NCBI GenBank assembly: GCA_950097015.1
Contig: CATNEN010000038.1
Location: forward strand, 9,806,001-9,870,000
From: Macrostomum hystrix
Lineage: Eukaryota > Platyhelminthes > Macrostomidae
Length of the DNA stretch: 64,000 nt
Reading direction: 5' to 3'
Under the pieces are notes generated by a model. That model was not told where the DNA came from, ran no database searches, and saw only the letters and a list, made by a program, of their open reading frames with translations. Positions 33,801 to 43,331 of this stretch are shown piece after piece; the first letter of the stretch is position 1; each line of letters begins with the position of its first letter. A program made the position numbers and the translations under genes.

Positions 33801-35158
33801 AGTGGAATGAAGAACAACAAGCTTACGGACCAAATTGTGAAGTTTCTGGTCGAATAGAATCCACGTTTGACACTATTTAAAACTCCAACTATGATTCCTT
33901 AAATTGCCCGCAGTTTCGGTTGAAAATTGCCATAGACAATAAACTGTCATTGGGGAATATAGGGATTTCAGAACGCAGTTTTTCTTCCATATTGTTTTCA
34001 TAGTTATTGTTTTATGGTTCATTTATTTCAATCGGTGTGACGAAGGACCCTGAAAGTAGCAACTGTCTGACCTTCATCCTTGTCAGGCCGTCTCGAGCTG
34101 ACGTTTTGAACAGACTCTTGAATGCGCGGGTGCCGTTCTGCTTGGCGAAGGCTGTCTCAAACTGAACGCCGACCTGGTTGTTTGGAGGCAGATTGTTTAT
34201 GCTCAGTGTTTGCATGATTAAACTCAAAGTTCAACCCAAACAGGCTCACGGGATAGATTTGGTCAGCCTCGGTGATGAGCAGACCGATGTTGTACCAGTT
34301 GTATTTGCGCAGTATTTTAATTATTGCGTCATTGTACAGGCTGTGCGTCAGCTGCAGCCGACTAAAGGTTGGGTACACAGACTTGTCGGAGAGAAGGGGT
34401 GAAGCGTTGCTGTAGGAGAGCTAAAATTTATTTAGCGAAAAAAGGTTTCCGCTTAGCTGCTACGGTAATCATAGAAGTGTCACATTTTTGAAAGTTCAAG
34501 TTTTGATTAGCAACAGTTGCATTTTGTGTCAGATTTTCCGGGGCTGCAGTTTGGTCAGAGATGAGGGGCTTTGCAGTTTGCAAAACTGCAGGTTGGTTGG
34601 AGAGGCTGAATTTTGGTTGGAGGGGCTGCAGTTTTCTTAGCTGCAGTTTGGTTTAAGGGGCTTTGGTGGCACTGTGGCTAATGCATTCGTTTGACATCTG
34701 ACGTACCACGGGAGCGCCATAGAAGCGGGCCACTGCTGCCACCACCTGAGACTGCGGGGAATAAGCCATGCCGAGAATGGCAATTTTAGGCGGCCTCTTA
34801 AAGTAGCCCTCGATGAAGGCCTTCGATGCGCTGCCTGTATCGTCCTGGTAAAGGCACATTTCAGAGATTTTATTCGAAAGCAACTGCAGCTGCGTCCGCG
34901 GTAGCTCAACCAATAACTCACCCCAATGGCGCACTCATAGTACATCTTCACCCGGAAGCCGGGAAACATGTCCACTCGAGCGTTGATGACAGGCTCGAAG
35001 GCGCTCAGGGCACGCTGATGCTGAGCCCATGGCGCAATGTCCTGAGTGCACAGGTTGAGCAGGGCAATTTCAGTGCGGTTGTCCGCTGCGGTGTCGGCCT
35101 CTGGCGCCAGCAGGAGGCAGCAAACCAGAAAAAGCAAGCTGGCTATGGGAGCTGCCAT
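27863..35158 (-). CDS. GABBR2-like: GABA-B receptor subunit 2-like class C GPCR, gene B (14 exons, complete)
   Basis: Paralogue of the receptor at 6279-14761, predicted 765 residues. Exons: 34922-35158, 34707-34844, 34250-34420, 34072-34173, 32663-32731, 32387-32578, 31270-31491, 30739-30802, 30593-30670, 30065-30450, 29821-29943, 29581-29677, 28934-29172, 27863-28042. Every intron has the same position and phase as in gene A; nine exons have identical lengths. Residues 1-24 are a signal peptide (LLFLVCCLLLAPEA). The Venus-flytrap domain follows ([35 protein letters not shown]). The seven-TM domain carries [16 protein letters not shown] and [20 protein letters not shown], then a short tail ending at TGA 27863. 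The TM1-3 exon is almost identical to gene A, whereas TM4 and the ectodomain are well diverged. As in gene A the tail lacks an obvious coiled coil. No AATAAA is seen downstream, where minisatellites start within 25 bases. Ligand and partner are unknown. Confidence 0.9.
28143..28450. repeat. Interspersed repeat C/D, right-half copy with internal 37-bp array
   Basis: Matches 9715-9840, but one segment (TTTGGGAGCTATCGTGAAGT and its flanks) is tandemly repeated six times with a 37-bp period at 28164-28386. Lies in the last intron of receptor gene B. Confidence 0.6.
28655..28840 (-). repeat. 42-bp minisatellite with splice-donor-like motifs
   Basis: Four copies. Each unit, read in the direction of transcription (minus), holds CCAGGTGAGA and CAAGGTGAGG, both strong matches to a 5' splice site. 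It lies in the last intron of gene B. Confidence 0.9.
29195..29535 (+). repeat. 11-bp minisatellite
   Basis: About 31 copies of GTGACTGAGGA/GTGACTGATGA filling most of intron 12 of gene B. Confidence 0.95.
30484..30590 (+). mobile_element. SINE-A remnant abutting an exon
   Basis: Decayed head (GGTCGTGGCTTCGATACTCC) and body (ACCCTCAACTCTGCCTTG, TTTCAGTTCATCCAGCTC). The body runs up to the splice donor of exon 9 of receptor gene B. Confidence 0.6.
31191..31240 (-). other. tRNA-Leu-like 3' region with encoded CCA (possible LTR primer-binding site)
   Basis: On the minus strand the sequence resembles the variable arm, T arm and acceptor of a tRNA-Leu (GTGGATTCGAATCCCACCGC), ending GCTGCCACCA with a genomic CCA. 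Read on the plus strand it begins TGGTGGCAGCGGTGGGATTC, the form of a tRNA-Leu primer-binding site. No 5' half of a tRNA is present, so it is not a functional tRNA gene. Confidence 0.5.
31640..31855 (-). mobile_element. SINE-B copy, strongly decayed
   Basis: Minus strand: AATGTGGTCTCACTG box region, GCTTGTCCTACAATTTAAGC and a relic of the TGTACACT box. Located in an intron of receptor gene B. Confidence 0.55.
32776..33050 (+). mobile_element. SINE-A copy, near complete
   Basis: Head with GCCGAGTGGTTAGAGCGTCG and GGGGTTCGATTCCC, body with GGACTGAACAGCCGTACGCA and CCCAATTGGGGCAGGTG, ending near an ATTATT tail. It lies in the fourth intron of receptor gene B. Confidence 0.8.
33110..33790 (+). 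repeat. 20-bp composite array
   Basis: Outer copies are GGGGCTGCAGTTTGGTTGGA; about 18 central copies (33300-33680) are the uniform variant GGGGCTACAGTTTCGGTGTA. Isolated relics of the outer type occur at 34540-34650. Located in intron 4 of gene B. Confidence 0.95.
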
Positions 35159-35276
35159 GTCTGTAGGCTGAGTCAGGATCGGACATTAGCAATTGCGTGC
35201 AGCTTTTTAAAAGAAAGTTAAGCAGCAATTCGGCTGCGTTTGATTGGTCCGCAAGTCTGTCAAATACTTTTGCACT

Positions 35277-35390
35277 GAGGTTGGAGCTTTGGATGTCTGA
35301 GGTCGGGGTTCGATTCTCAAGCAGAGGAGACACTTAATTCCCCGTTGCTTCAGTTTGTCGAGCTCTAAAATGGGTACCAGCGCAGAATTT
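35277..35390 (+). mobile_element. SINE-A fragment upstream of receptor gene B
   Basis: B box (GGGGTTCGATTCTC), then ACACTTAATTCCCCGTTGCT and AAATGGGTACCAGC as in the family body. It lies just upstream of the receptor's first exon, so could sit in its 5' flank. Confidence 0.6.
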
Positions 35391-35439
35391 CAGGTGCAGA
35401 ATTTAAGGGGTATTTTAAATACCCACATTAATTTGTCTG

Positions 35440-35580
35440 TATCTAATAAATTTTTTAACTAATCGCCATGAAAATCGAAATCATGGGATAAGACTTTCCG
35501 CTCTATCCGATTCAACAACTTCCAGAATCCCAAAACATCGGCATCGTCGAGATATTCAACGATTCTCGCCTCAGTGTTTC
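35440..35580. repeat. Interspersed repeat C/D, left-half copy
   Basis: Shares CAACTTCCAGAATCCCAAAA, CATCGTCGAGATATTC and ACGATTCTCGCC with 9455-9610. It ends about 50 bases before the mariner remnant and could be part of the same insertion. Confidence 0.5.
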
Positions 35581-35633
35581 GAGGCAAAGACTAAATAAAA
35601 TTTTTTTTATTTTTTAAGCTACCCTTCTATTTC

Positions 35634-36321
35634 TTGGCAGAATCTTTTTCAAAGCAAGACGTTCGGAGCTTGATGAAGTTCCGATTCCTGCAAGGAAAGA
35701 AACCTCCGGAGATGTTTAGAGACCTTCAGCAAGTGTTTGGTGACAGTGCACCAACTGAACAGACTGTTCGAAAGTGGTTCCGGTTGTTCGCTGAAGGCAG
35801 AGAGAGCGTCGAGGACAACGACCGCTCTGGAAGACCGATGACTGCCACCAACGAGACCGTGGTGAAGAAAGTGCAGGAGCTCCTGGATGATGATCGGCGA
35901 CTGACTTGCGAAGAGCTGTCAGAAGATGTCGGAGTGTCAGTTTGCAGTGTGCACACCATTCTGACAGAGCGTCTCAACCTGCAGAATAAATTCAGCAAGT
36001 GGGTGCCACACCTGCTGACAGGTGAGCAGAAGATGCAACGTGCTCTGGCCGCCACCAACCACCTGCGCCGTTTCCAGCGAGAAGGAGAGAATTTTCTTTC
36101 GTCCGCCCTACTCGCCCGATTTGTCACCCTGTGACTTCTTCCTATTCCCATCTGTGAAGAAGCACCTTAGGGGCATTCGATTCGACAGCGTCGAGCACAT
36201 CAAAGCTGCTTGCCAAGGTGCGGTGCGTGAAACGGACGCGAGAGGCGTGGGTACTGGAATCAGAGGTCTGGTGCATCGCTGGCAGAAGTGCAAGGACATT
36301 GGCGGTGAATATGTTGAGTGA
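35634..36321 (+). pseudogene. mariner-family transposase, internally deleted
   Basis: The first frame (to about 36100) gives the mariner DNA-binding half: MKFRFLQGKKPPEMFRDLQQ, GRPMTATNETVVKKVQELL and WVPHLLTGEQKMQRAL. The second frame (about 36100-36321) gives the C-terminal end YSPDLSPCDFFLFP with the last catalytic Asp, then RWQKCKDIGGEYVE and TGA. The segment with the first two catalytic Asp residues is missing, and the two halves are out of frame, so no active enzyme can be made. The first in-frame codon is TTG rather than ATG. I could not identify terminal inverted repeats. Confidence 0.85.
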
Positions 36322-36559
36322 CCGAATGACATTGAATGACCTAACCATGTTTTCATTCATGTTTCATTTCATTCATTCATTCAATCATGTATCTCGTAAT
36401 ATGGATTTGCCAAAGAGTTCTATACAGATCAATTTGAGATGTCCTTGTCACCAGGGTCTTCGAAGAGAATCGCTGAATATCTTGACGAAAAAAGGGCGAA
36501 AATGTTTTATACACATGGTGGACGATTCCATAGCAAGACCTTTTAAATCTGCGTTCATT

Positions 36560-36665
36560 TACTTCACCCAGCTGAAATGGGTACCAGCATATGTTGGGGT
36601 AATTGAGGGTGCACCTGCTGCAATGTTGCGCGCCCATCAGTCCATGGACAACACAATAGGTGCGA
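36560..36665 (+). mobile_element. SINE-A 3' fragment
   Basis: Body only: ACCCAGCTGAAATGGGTACC, GGTAATTGAGGGTG and CAGTCCATGGAC. No tRNA head. Confidence 0.55.
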
Positions 36666-36748
36666 CTGTTTAATCAAGCTTATGATTTTTTATGATAATT
36701 TTTGTCAGTACTTCATTAACTTGAATTTCAGCGTTGATGCATCGAAAT

Positions 36749-36880
36749 GATATGTTTTCAGCTATTACTGAAAGTAGTAGTGCCACTAGTGATATGTTTT
36801 CAGCTATTACTGAAAGTAGTAGTGCCACTAGTGATATGTTTTCAGCTATTACTGAAAGTAGTAGTGCCACTTGTCATATT
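36749..36880 (+). repeat. 42-bp tandem repeat with an inverted repeat in each unit
   Basis: Three copies starting at 36749, 36791 and 36833. Each contains TTTCAGCTATTACTGAAA, an 18-base imperfect palindrome. Confidence 0.9.
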
Positions 36881-37284
36881 TTTAATTAGAATATTAGAAT
36901 ATAAGTCGTTTTTGGCCTAAATGTCAGTTTTTCAGATTTTTTCCTAATGGGCAGGTGAAATTGTCCGTTTGATTGTTACTTCAGTTGAAACTGAATTTAG
37001 ATGAGTGTATCTGGATGCCTGCATTGAGGCCGTGACGGAAGCTGTAGCGGTAGTGGCAGAATAATGCCTGCCAGCTAAAAAGCGAAGCGTTTTTAAGCGT
37101 ATAGTTTGTTCACAGAGAGCGAAAAGGGTAAAGCTATACTCTCGGAACGAGAAAACGTTGGACCTGTGGAGAGTAATAATAGCTGCTTAATTGTATGCCG
37201 CACTGAATACGGTGGATAAAAGAAGAGATCGACATGAACTCTTTATTAATATAGGACATGGTGTACCCTCTTTCAAAGGAAATA

Positions 37285-37620
37285 ATGAAATGGGGGTGAG
37301 AGTCAGGGAGAGATGATCCGAGACAACACAGGAAATGGGGTGAGAGTCAGGGAGAGATGATCCGAGACTCCACAGGAAATGGGGTGAGAGTCAGGGAGTG
37401 ATGATCCGAGACTCCACAGGAAATGGGGTGAGAGTCAGGGAGAGATGATCCGAGACTCCACAGGAAATGGGGTGAGAGTCAGGGAGAGATGATCCGAGAC
37501 TCCACAGGAAATGGGGTGAGAGTCAGGGAGAGATGATCCGAGACTCCACAGGAAATGGGGTGAGAGTCAGGGAGAGATGATCCGAGACTCCACAGGAAAT
37601 GGGGTGAGAGTCAGGGAGAC
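37285..37620 (+). repeat. 44-bp minisatellite
   Basis: About seven nearly identical copies, with GAAATGGGGTGAGAGTCAGG and GATGATCCGAGACTCC. Confidence 0.95.
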
Positions 37621-39734
37621 GAGGTCACGTGGACTGTTGCGGTGTGAGACTGCAACCGTTCGTCATAGTGTACAAATAGTTTTTTAGCCGGAATATTTTT
37701 AAATCTTGCTATTTTTAGCGAAAGCTTGTGAATCAAGTGCTGTTAGCACTGTGTGCGGTGCGTTTTTGCAGATACAGATCAGCCATAGCTAGTGCTATAG
37801 TGCTAATTTATCGCAGTCTCTAATCTCTTTACGTGAGTTGGTTTGAGTATTTCTAAGCTTTTCTCGTATACTGCGTGTCCTATTACGAATTGGCCATTTA
37901 AGGTTGGCTATATAACCTGATTGCTTAGTTACGAGTACTAAGACAATTTAAAGTGCCAGATACGGTGCTTGGTTACTACTGGCCTATGTTTCAGTTTTTA
38001 ACGCAATTGAATAAGTCAACACTCGAAATGACAATTCAATGACGTGAGAATATTGTTAGGAACCTGCCATAAACACTAATGTGACACTAAACAGTGCGAC
38101 ATTTGTTCGTATTTATGGCTAAATAAAGGCATGACGAATAAAGAGCCTCATTTTTATATAAAACAAGAAATAAAAATAGTAATAGAAATAGCGCAGAGGC
38201 TAAGCTGAATTCACCAGCAATTGTGACTCGGTTGCCCCACTTGCCCTAAAGCCGAAATTTAGCACAGTTCGTTATATAATGTGTACATTATTTTGGAGCT
38301 GCAATCTCGACCATTGCTTCTGCAAGTTCTTCTTTTATCAGGCGCAATCTAGTTGAGCCCATCTATTAAAAATTGCTGAGCATCTACTGAACAATGGAAA
38401 ATGGCAGCTAAAGACTGGCTTCCAGTGGCTGACTTGCCAGAGACAGATATTGCGCTCTGAAATTTTCTGTATAATAATGTGCTCTCTGGTCTGTAATTGT
38501 TTCGAAAAAAAATTGCTGAAAGAAAGAATTGTAGAAACGGGTTTAGAAGGGGTGGTGGCTTACGGTAGGGTGGCGCACAGATACAGCCTTGACGCACGCC
38601 AAGCTCAACCGCACGGCCCCTCTCGTAACGCCATCATCCGTTGCTAGAGTGGCCAGGGCTGTTAGAAGCTTTCATTAGCTCGGGCTTTGTTGATTGCCTT
38701 TCTATCCTGGCTGAAGCGGGGGCAGGCTGGTCTTTAAGGGTTTGTGGGGTGTGGGGTGGGGCGGCGGGGGCAGGAGGCGGACATGTACATTCCATTCAAC
38801 CCCTGACCCCACGAAACCTCCTTTCCTATCTAAGCCGCCTCTTTTCAGCTATAGCCCTGGCGGAGGAATGTACAGTCTAATTCACCGAACACTCCGCCAA
38901 AAGCTTGCGGAGTTCTAATCTTTAAAGGCCGCCACGCACGTCCGGCGCGTGCCCTCAGCTCCGCCTCTCTTTTCAAAATTATTACCTTGCACAGGGCTGG
39001 CATTCTGGCAATTGCCTCTCTTACCTTAAACTTCATTTTCTTTATTTTATAGAGCTGCTCTCGCAGACCAAAGCGTATTGCCAGGTATTTTTTATCTATC
39101 CTGTCAGGCGTACGTGTATTACAGTGCGTTAATTGCACGCAGCTACAGAAAAATCTAGCACTCCCTCGCAGTAGCGAAAGTTAGGAAAAGCGCTAAATTA
39201 GTCTAAATTAGACTGTAGCTTGCTCACGGATTCTAATTCGAGTAGAATCACAGAAATAAAAGAAAACTTACAGCCAGTGTACAGTCTGCAGCACCGCCGG
39301 CATCAGCAACCCAGAAGTAAATTCATCTCCTTGTTTAGTTCTCCTAAGTGGGCTGTGGGGCCGTCTGGCAGCAAAACAACACTTGTGTTTTTTTCCTGCT
39401 TCTATTTACTTCTGCCAGTACTAGCGGATAAACAGGACTTCGACTCGAGCTCCAGATAATCTGCATGCATCGCTGTCTGCGCCTCACTTGCTTGTCCCTG
39501 TGCCAAGTCGCAGGCTACTAATTGAAGAAGACAGGAGGCTAAGACATTGTGCAATCTGCATGCATACTCCGGCCTGGGATAAAGGGTAAGATTAGCAGTA
39601 TTTATTACATAATAAACTACACACTTTTGCTGCATTTAGAGCTCCGCTGTCCGATTATTAATAAGTTATTAGACCCCCGCAATAACTTGGCAACCGACTG
39701 GCGCCAAAGTTGACGCGACCACCTCGGTTCATCA
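37621..39734. other. Unassigned region upstream of the ETS exons
   Basis: Mixed composition and only short open frames. It may hold the ETS promoter or 5' exon, but nothing specific could be identified. A G-rich patch occurs at 38740-38790. Confidence 0.4.
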
Positions 39735-40280
39735 CCCGCTGATCCTTCAGTGCGTCACCCTCCCCTCACCCGCTGATCCTACAGGGCGCCACCCTCCCCT
39801 CACCCGCTGATCCTTCAGGGCGCCACCCTCCACTCACCCGCTGATCCTACAGGGTGCTATCCTTCCCCCTCACCCGCTGATCCTTCAGGGTGCTATCCTT
39901 CCCCCTCACCCGCTGATCCTACAGGGTGCTATCCTTCCCCCTCACCCGCTGATCCTACAGGGTGCTATCCTTCCCCCTCACCGCTGATCCTTCAGGGTGC
40001 TATCCTTCCCCCTCACCCGCTGATCCTACAGGGTGCTATCCTTCCCCCTCACCCGCTGATCCTACAGGGTGCTATCCTTCCCCCTCACCCGCTGATCCTA
40101 CAGGGTGCTATCCTTCCCCCTCACCCGCTGATCCTACAGGGTGCTATCCTTCCCCCTCATCCGCTGATCCTTCAGGGCGTCACCCCCCTCATCCGCTGAT
40201 CCTTCAGGGCGCCACCCGCCCCTCATCCGCTGATCCTTCAGGGCGCTATCCTCCCCTCACCCGCTGATCCTTCATGTCTC
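39735..40280 (+). repeat. 36-37-bp minisatellite
   Basis: About 15 copies with CACCCGCTGATCCTACAGGG and GCTATCCTTCCCC. The open Pro/Ser/Cys frame across it is a by-product of the period. Confidence 0.95.
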
Positions 40281-40649
40281 TGTCCTGAGATTGAGTCTAG
40301 GGTGTCCAGCAACTGCTGATTCACTTCTTCCACCCCTCTCTCTTACCTTCTGCCCCACAATCTTCTCCGCCATGCTTAACTGGCACCCGGAAATTGTCCA
40401 GCTGCACTCAACTCAGAAAGAACTGCCTGTGTGCCTGGCGGGCAGTTACTGGCGGTCTCACTGCCTGCCTTGTCCTTCCTGGGCTTTAGTTCCGATACTG
40501 ATAGTTCAGGTCCAGGCACAGATAATAACGTCTAGGGTGGCCCACAACAGTCAGCTTATCAGCTGTGCCTGAGCCGTTACTATCCTAGTCCGTGACAATG
40601 GGACTTAGATTATTAACAATATCAGGGACAGATTGTGTGCGGCCTTGGG

Positions 40650-40960
40650 TGCAGCATGCTGGAAAGAAGGCTTGGGGGCTTGTCGTGCAATTTACGCCCT
40701 TGATGGCCAACCTCCAAGGCTCAGTGAGAGTGTACACTGTCTAGCTAGCGATGAGAAAGTCAGGGCAGATGTACTGAATTGTGTGAGCGTGTGCCTGCGT
40801 ACAGTATCTGTGTGCGTGTGTGCTCAGGAGTTAGCGGAATGGGCAGAATTGCCTCCTCGCTGGCTATGGGTCTAGTGTCACCAAATGATGTGTCATTGCC
40901 CGCACCCTTCTGCAGTTATTATAACGAGTATTATTATTATTACTATCATTATTATTACTA
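40650..40960 (+). mobile_element. SINE-B copy
   Basis: Body with GCTTGGGGGCTTGTCGTGCA, GTGAGAGTGTACACTGTC and TGTGCTCAGGAGTTAGCGG, with a tail of ATT repeats to about 40970. Confidence 0.7.
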
Positions 40961-40969
40961 TTATTGTTT

Positions 40970-42689
40970 TATATTATGGGATCAGGAATGCGCGGTCTGA
41001 GGTCCCGGATCTGGCGTCCGGTTTGTGAGGCAGTTTTCGGGCTGTTAAAAATGTCCTTTTTCCTAGACCAATTTACCGAGTCCAGGGGGATTTTATTGGC
41101 TGGACGCCCCGGACGTCCTGCAAGACAACAAAACAACCTAGAAGGGCTGAGCAGTCTGTGATAAAGCATTATTCGCATTGAGTATATCGAGGATAGCGGG
41201 CGGGTGTTGTGCGGCTTGGCCAGTAAGCGGGCCAATGCGATCCTGAAAGAACAAATCAGCCGCTTTTGAAGGCGGTTGAGAAGGGAGCTACATTTCTTAG
41301 ATAAGACAGAGAGACAGAGAAATCTCAGCGAGCCAGAAATTTAGTTTCTCGCGTGGGCTTCCCAGTTTGTGTGTTCCGTAACGGAAAATCTGACAAACTA
41401 AAATAACAGCCGGCGATATCACAGGCCCATTCGTATACACTGGCCATTGTGTTGCCCCTATAGCAGGGAACTCGTGCGATGGCGCATCTCTGCACTAACA
41501 GCCCTGTTGTGATCTCGGCTGTGAATATGAACTGTCATATGTGGTAAGTCACCCTGTCGCTAACTGAGAAGCATCGAGGCGACTCCGAATGAAAGCGTGT
41601 TTCTAAGAAATCGGTCAGCAGATTGCGCCAGGTCAAATCCAGGAGCTGCTAATCTGCATAGCCCAGGGAAATGGAAAATGCTAATTATAAATAGACGCAC
41701 TGTGCATTCTTAATTAGATTTAGCACGGAGGAAGGACGAGGACAAGGCTTTTAGCAATTCAAAATTTCCAGCCCCCCAACCCAGTTGGTGTCATAACGAT
41801 AGAGTCTCTAGCTCGGAGTTCTTGTTCGGATTACCGAGAACCGAAAATCTGCGAAGGGCGCATTGCTGCCAATATACACGTAGTTGCAGCTAACTTGACT
41901 GGCGCTTATCCGATCTACAGTTGCACTGAGCAATGCGCCTTCTGTCCAAGCCTCTTAAAAGTTTCAGTTGCCACGACCACCCCGACACAAATTTGTAATA
42001 GCATCCGTTGGGTTCACAAAACCTCTACTGTTGCATCAGTGGTCCGTTTGCGAGTTAAACAATTCGTGTATAAACACACAAACCTGCATCACTGGTCTTA
42101 CAAATCTAAAGACGATAACTTAACTGCGCGTGATAGCTTCACAGGTGGGTCACGTCATGGGCCCCCCTACAGGTCTCAGCAGACTGGTACCAGCCGCATC
42201 AATACAAAAGGAAATTTACACGTATTGTCAACACGCCACAAGACGTAGAGCTTTCTGTATGGTCCGGTATTTACTATAGCATCTTTCGCTTGCGGACCCA
42301 TTCCAAACATCTAGCTAACTAGCTGGCTATCCTGTCATTCTTTGTCTGGCCTAACAGTTTGTCCATTGTTTAACTGCTAGGTGCGACTGCTCTTGAAGTG
42401 GCCAAGTCTAGCATGCAGTGTGCCCATTGTGACAGCGTGCAATTGAGAATAGCACAGCTCCAAATTTAGTATTGCCCCACGCACACTGAGCTGTGCCGAG
42501 CTATGGGGCTAGCAGACAAGCCTGAGCTTGAGTGCTCAACTGCTCCTATCCAGGGCTTCGTGTGATCCGAGACTTCTCTCATTCTCGACTAGTAGTTAGA
42601 CTTATTGAAAGACCTTTGATGTCCTGAGGTCACTCTTTTATTAATTAGTTACCAGGCAGTTAATTATATAGCTGCTTAACTAGTCAATA
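40970..42689. other. Unassigned region, probably ETS 5' flank or first intron
   Basis: A 117-codon frame at 41895-42248 resembles no family I know and lacks support. No repeats other than short runs. Confidence 0.4.
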
Positions 42690-43160
42690 TTTTGCCACTT
42701 AGTTAGTTAAGTCAGTTAGTTAGTCAGTCAGTTAGTCAGTCAGTTAGTTAGTCAGTTAGTTAGTTAGGCATTTAGTAAGTGAGTTAGTCAGCTAGTTAGT
42801 CAGTTAGTTAGTTAGTTAGTCAGTTAGTTAGTCAGTCAGTTAGTTAGTCAGTCAGTTAGTTAGTCAGTTAGTTAGTCAGTTAGTTAGTCAGTTAGTTAGT
42901 CAGTTAGTTAGTTAGTCAGTCAGTTAGCTAGTTAGTTAGTCAGTTAGTTAGTTAGCTAGTTAGCTAGTTAGCTAGATAGTTAGTCAGTTAGTCAGTTAGT
43001 TAGTCAGTTAGTCAGTTAGTTAGTTAGCTAGTTAGCTAGTTAGCTAGATAGTTAGTCAGTCAGTTAGTCAGTTAGTTAGTCAGTTAGTTAGTCAGTCAGT
43101 TAGTCAGTTCATCAGTTAGTTAGTCAGTCAGTCAGTTAGTCAGTTAGTTAGTTAGTTCAT
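42690..43160 (+). repeat. AGTTAGTC simple repeat
   Basis: Mixed GTTA/GTCA/GCTA tetramers, ending about 100 bases before the acceptor of the ETS Ala/Gln-rich exon. Confidence 0.95.
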
Positions 43161-43258
43161 TGTTTTTTGTTTGTTTGGGATGTTTGTTACAGGCAGAATT
43201 GACTGCAATTCCATCCAACAGGCAGTTTATCCTTGTCACTAACCGAATCTATTTGCAG

Positions 43259-43296
43259 TAGTTTCGCGAACCGAGCAGCATCAGCAGCATCAGCAT

Positions 43297-43331
<35 letters not shown>

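Noticed and set aside
41895-42248. 117-codon open frame
   Set aside because: No family resemblance, no clear splice context, and composition like its surroundings.
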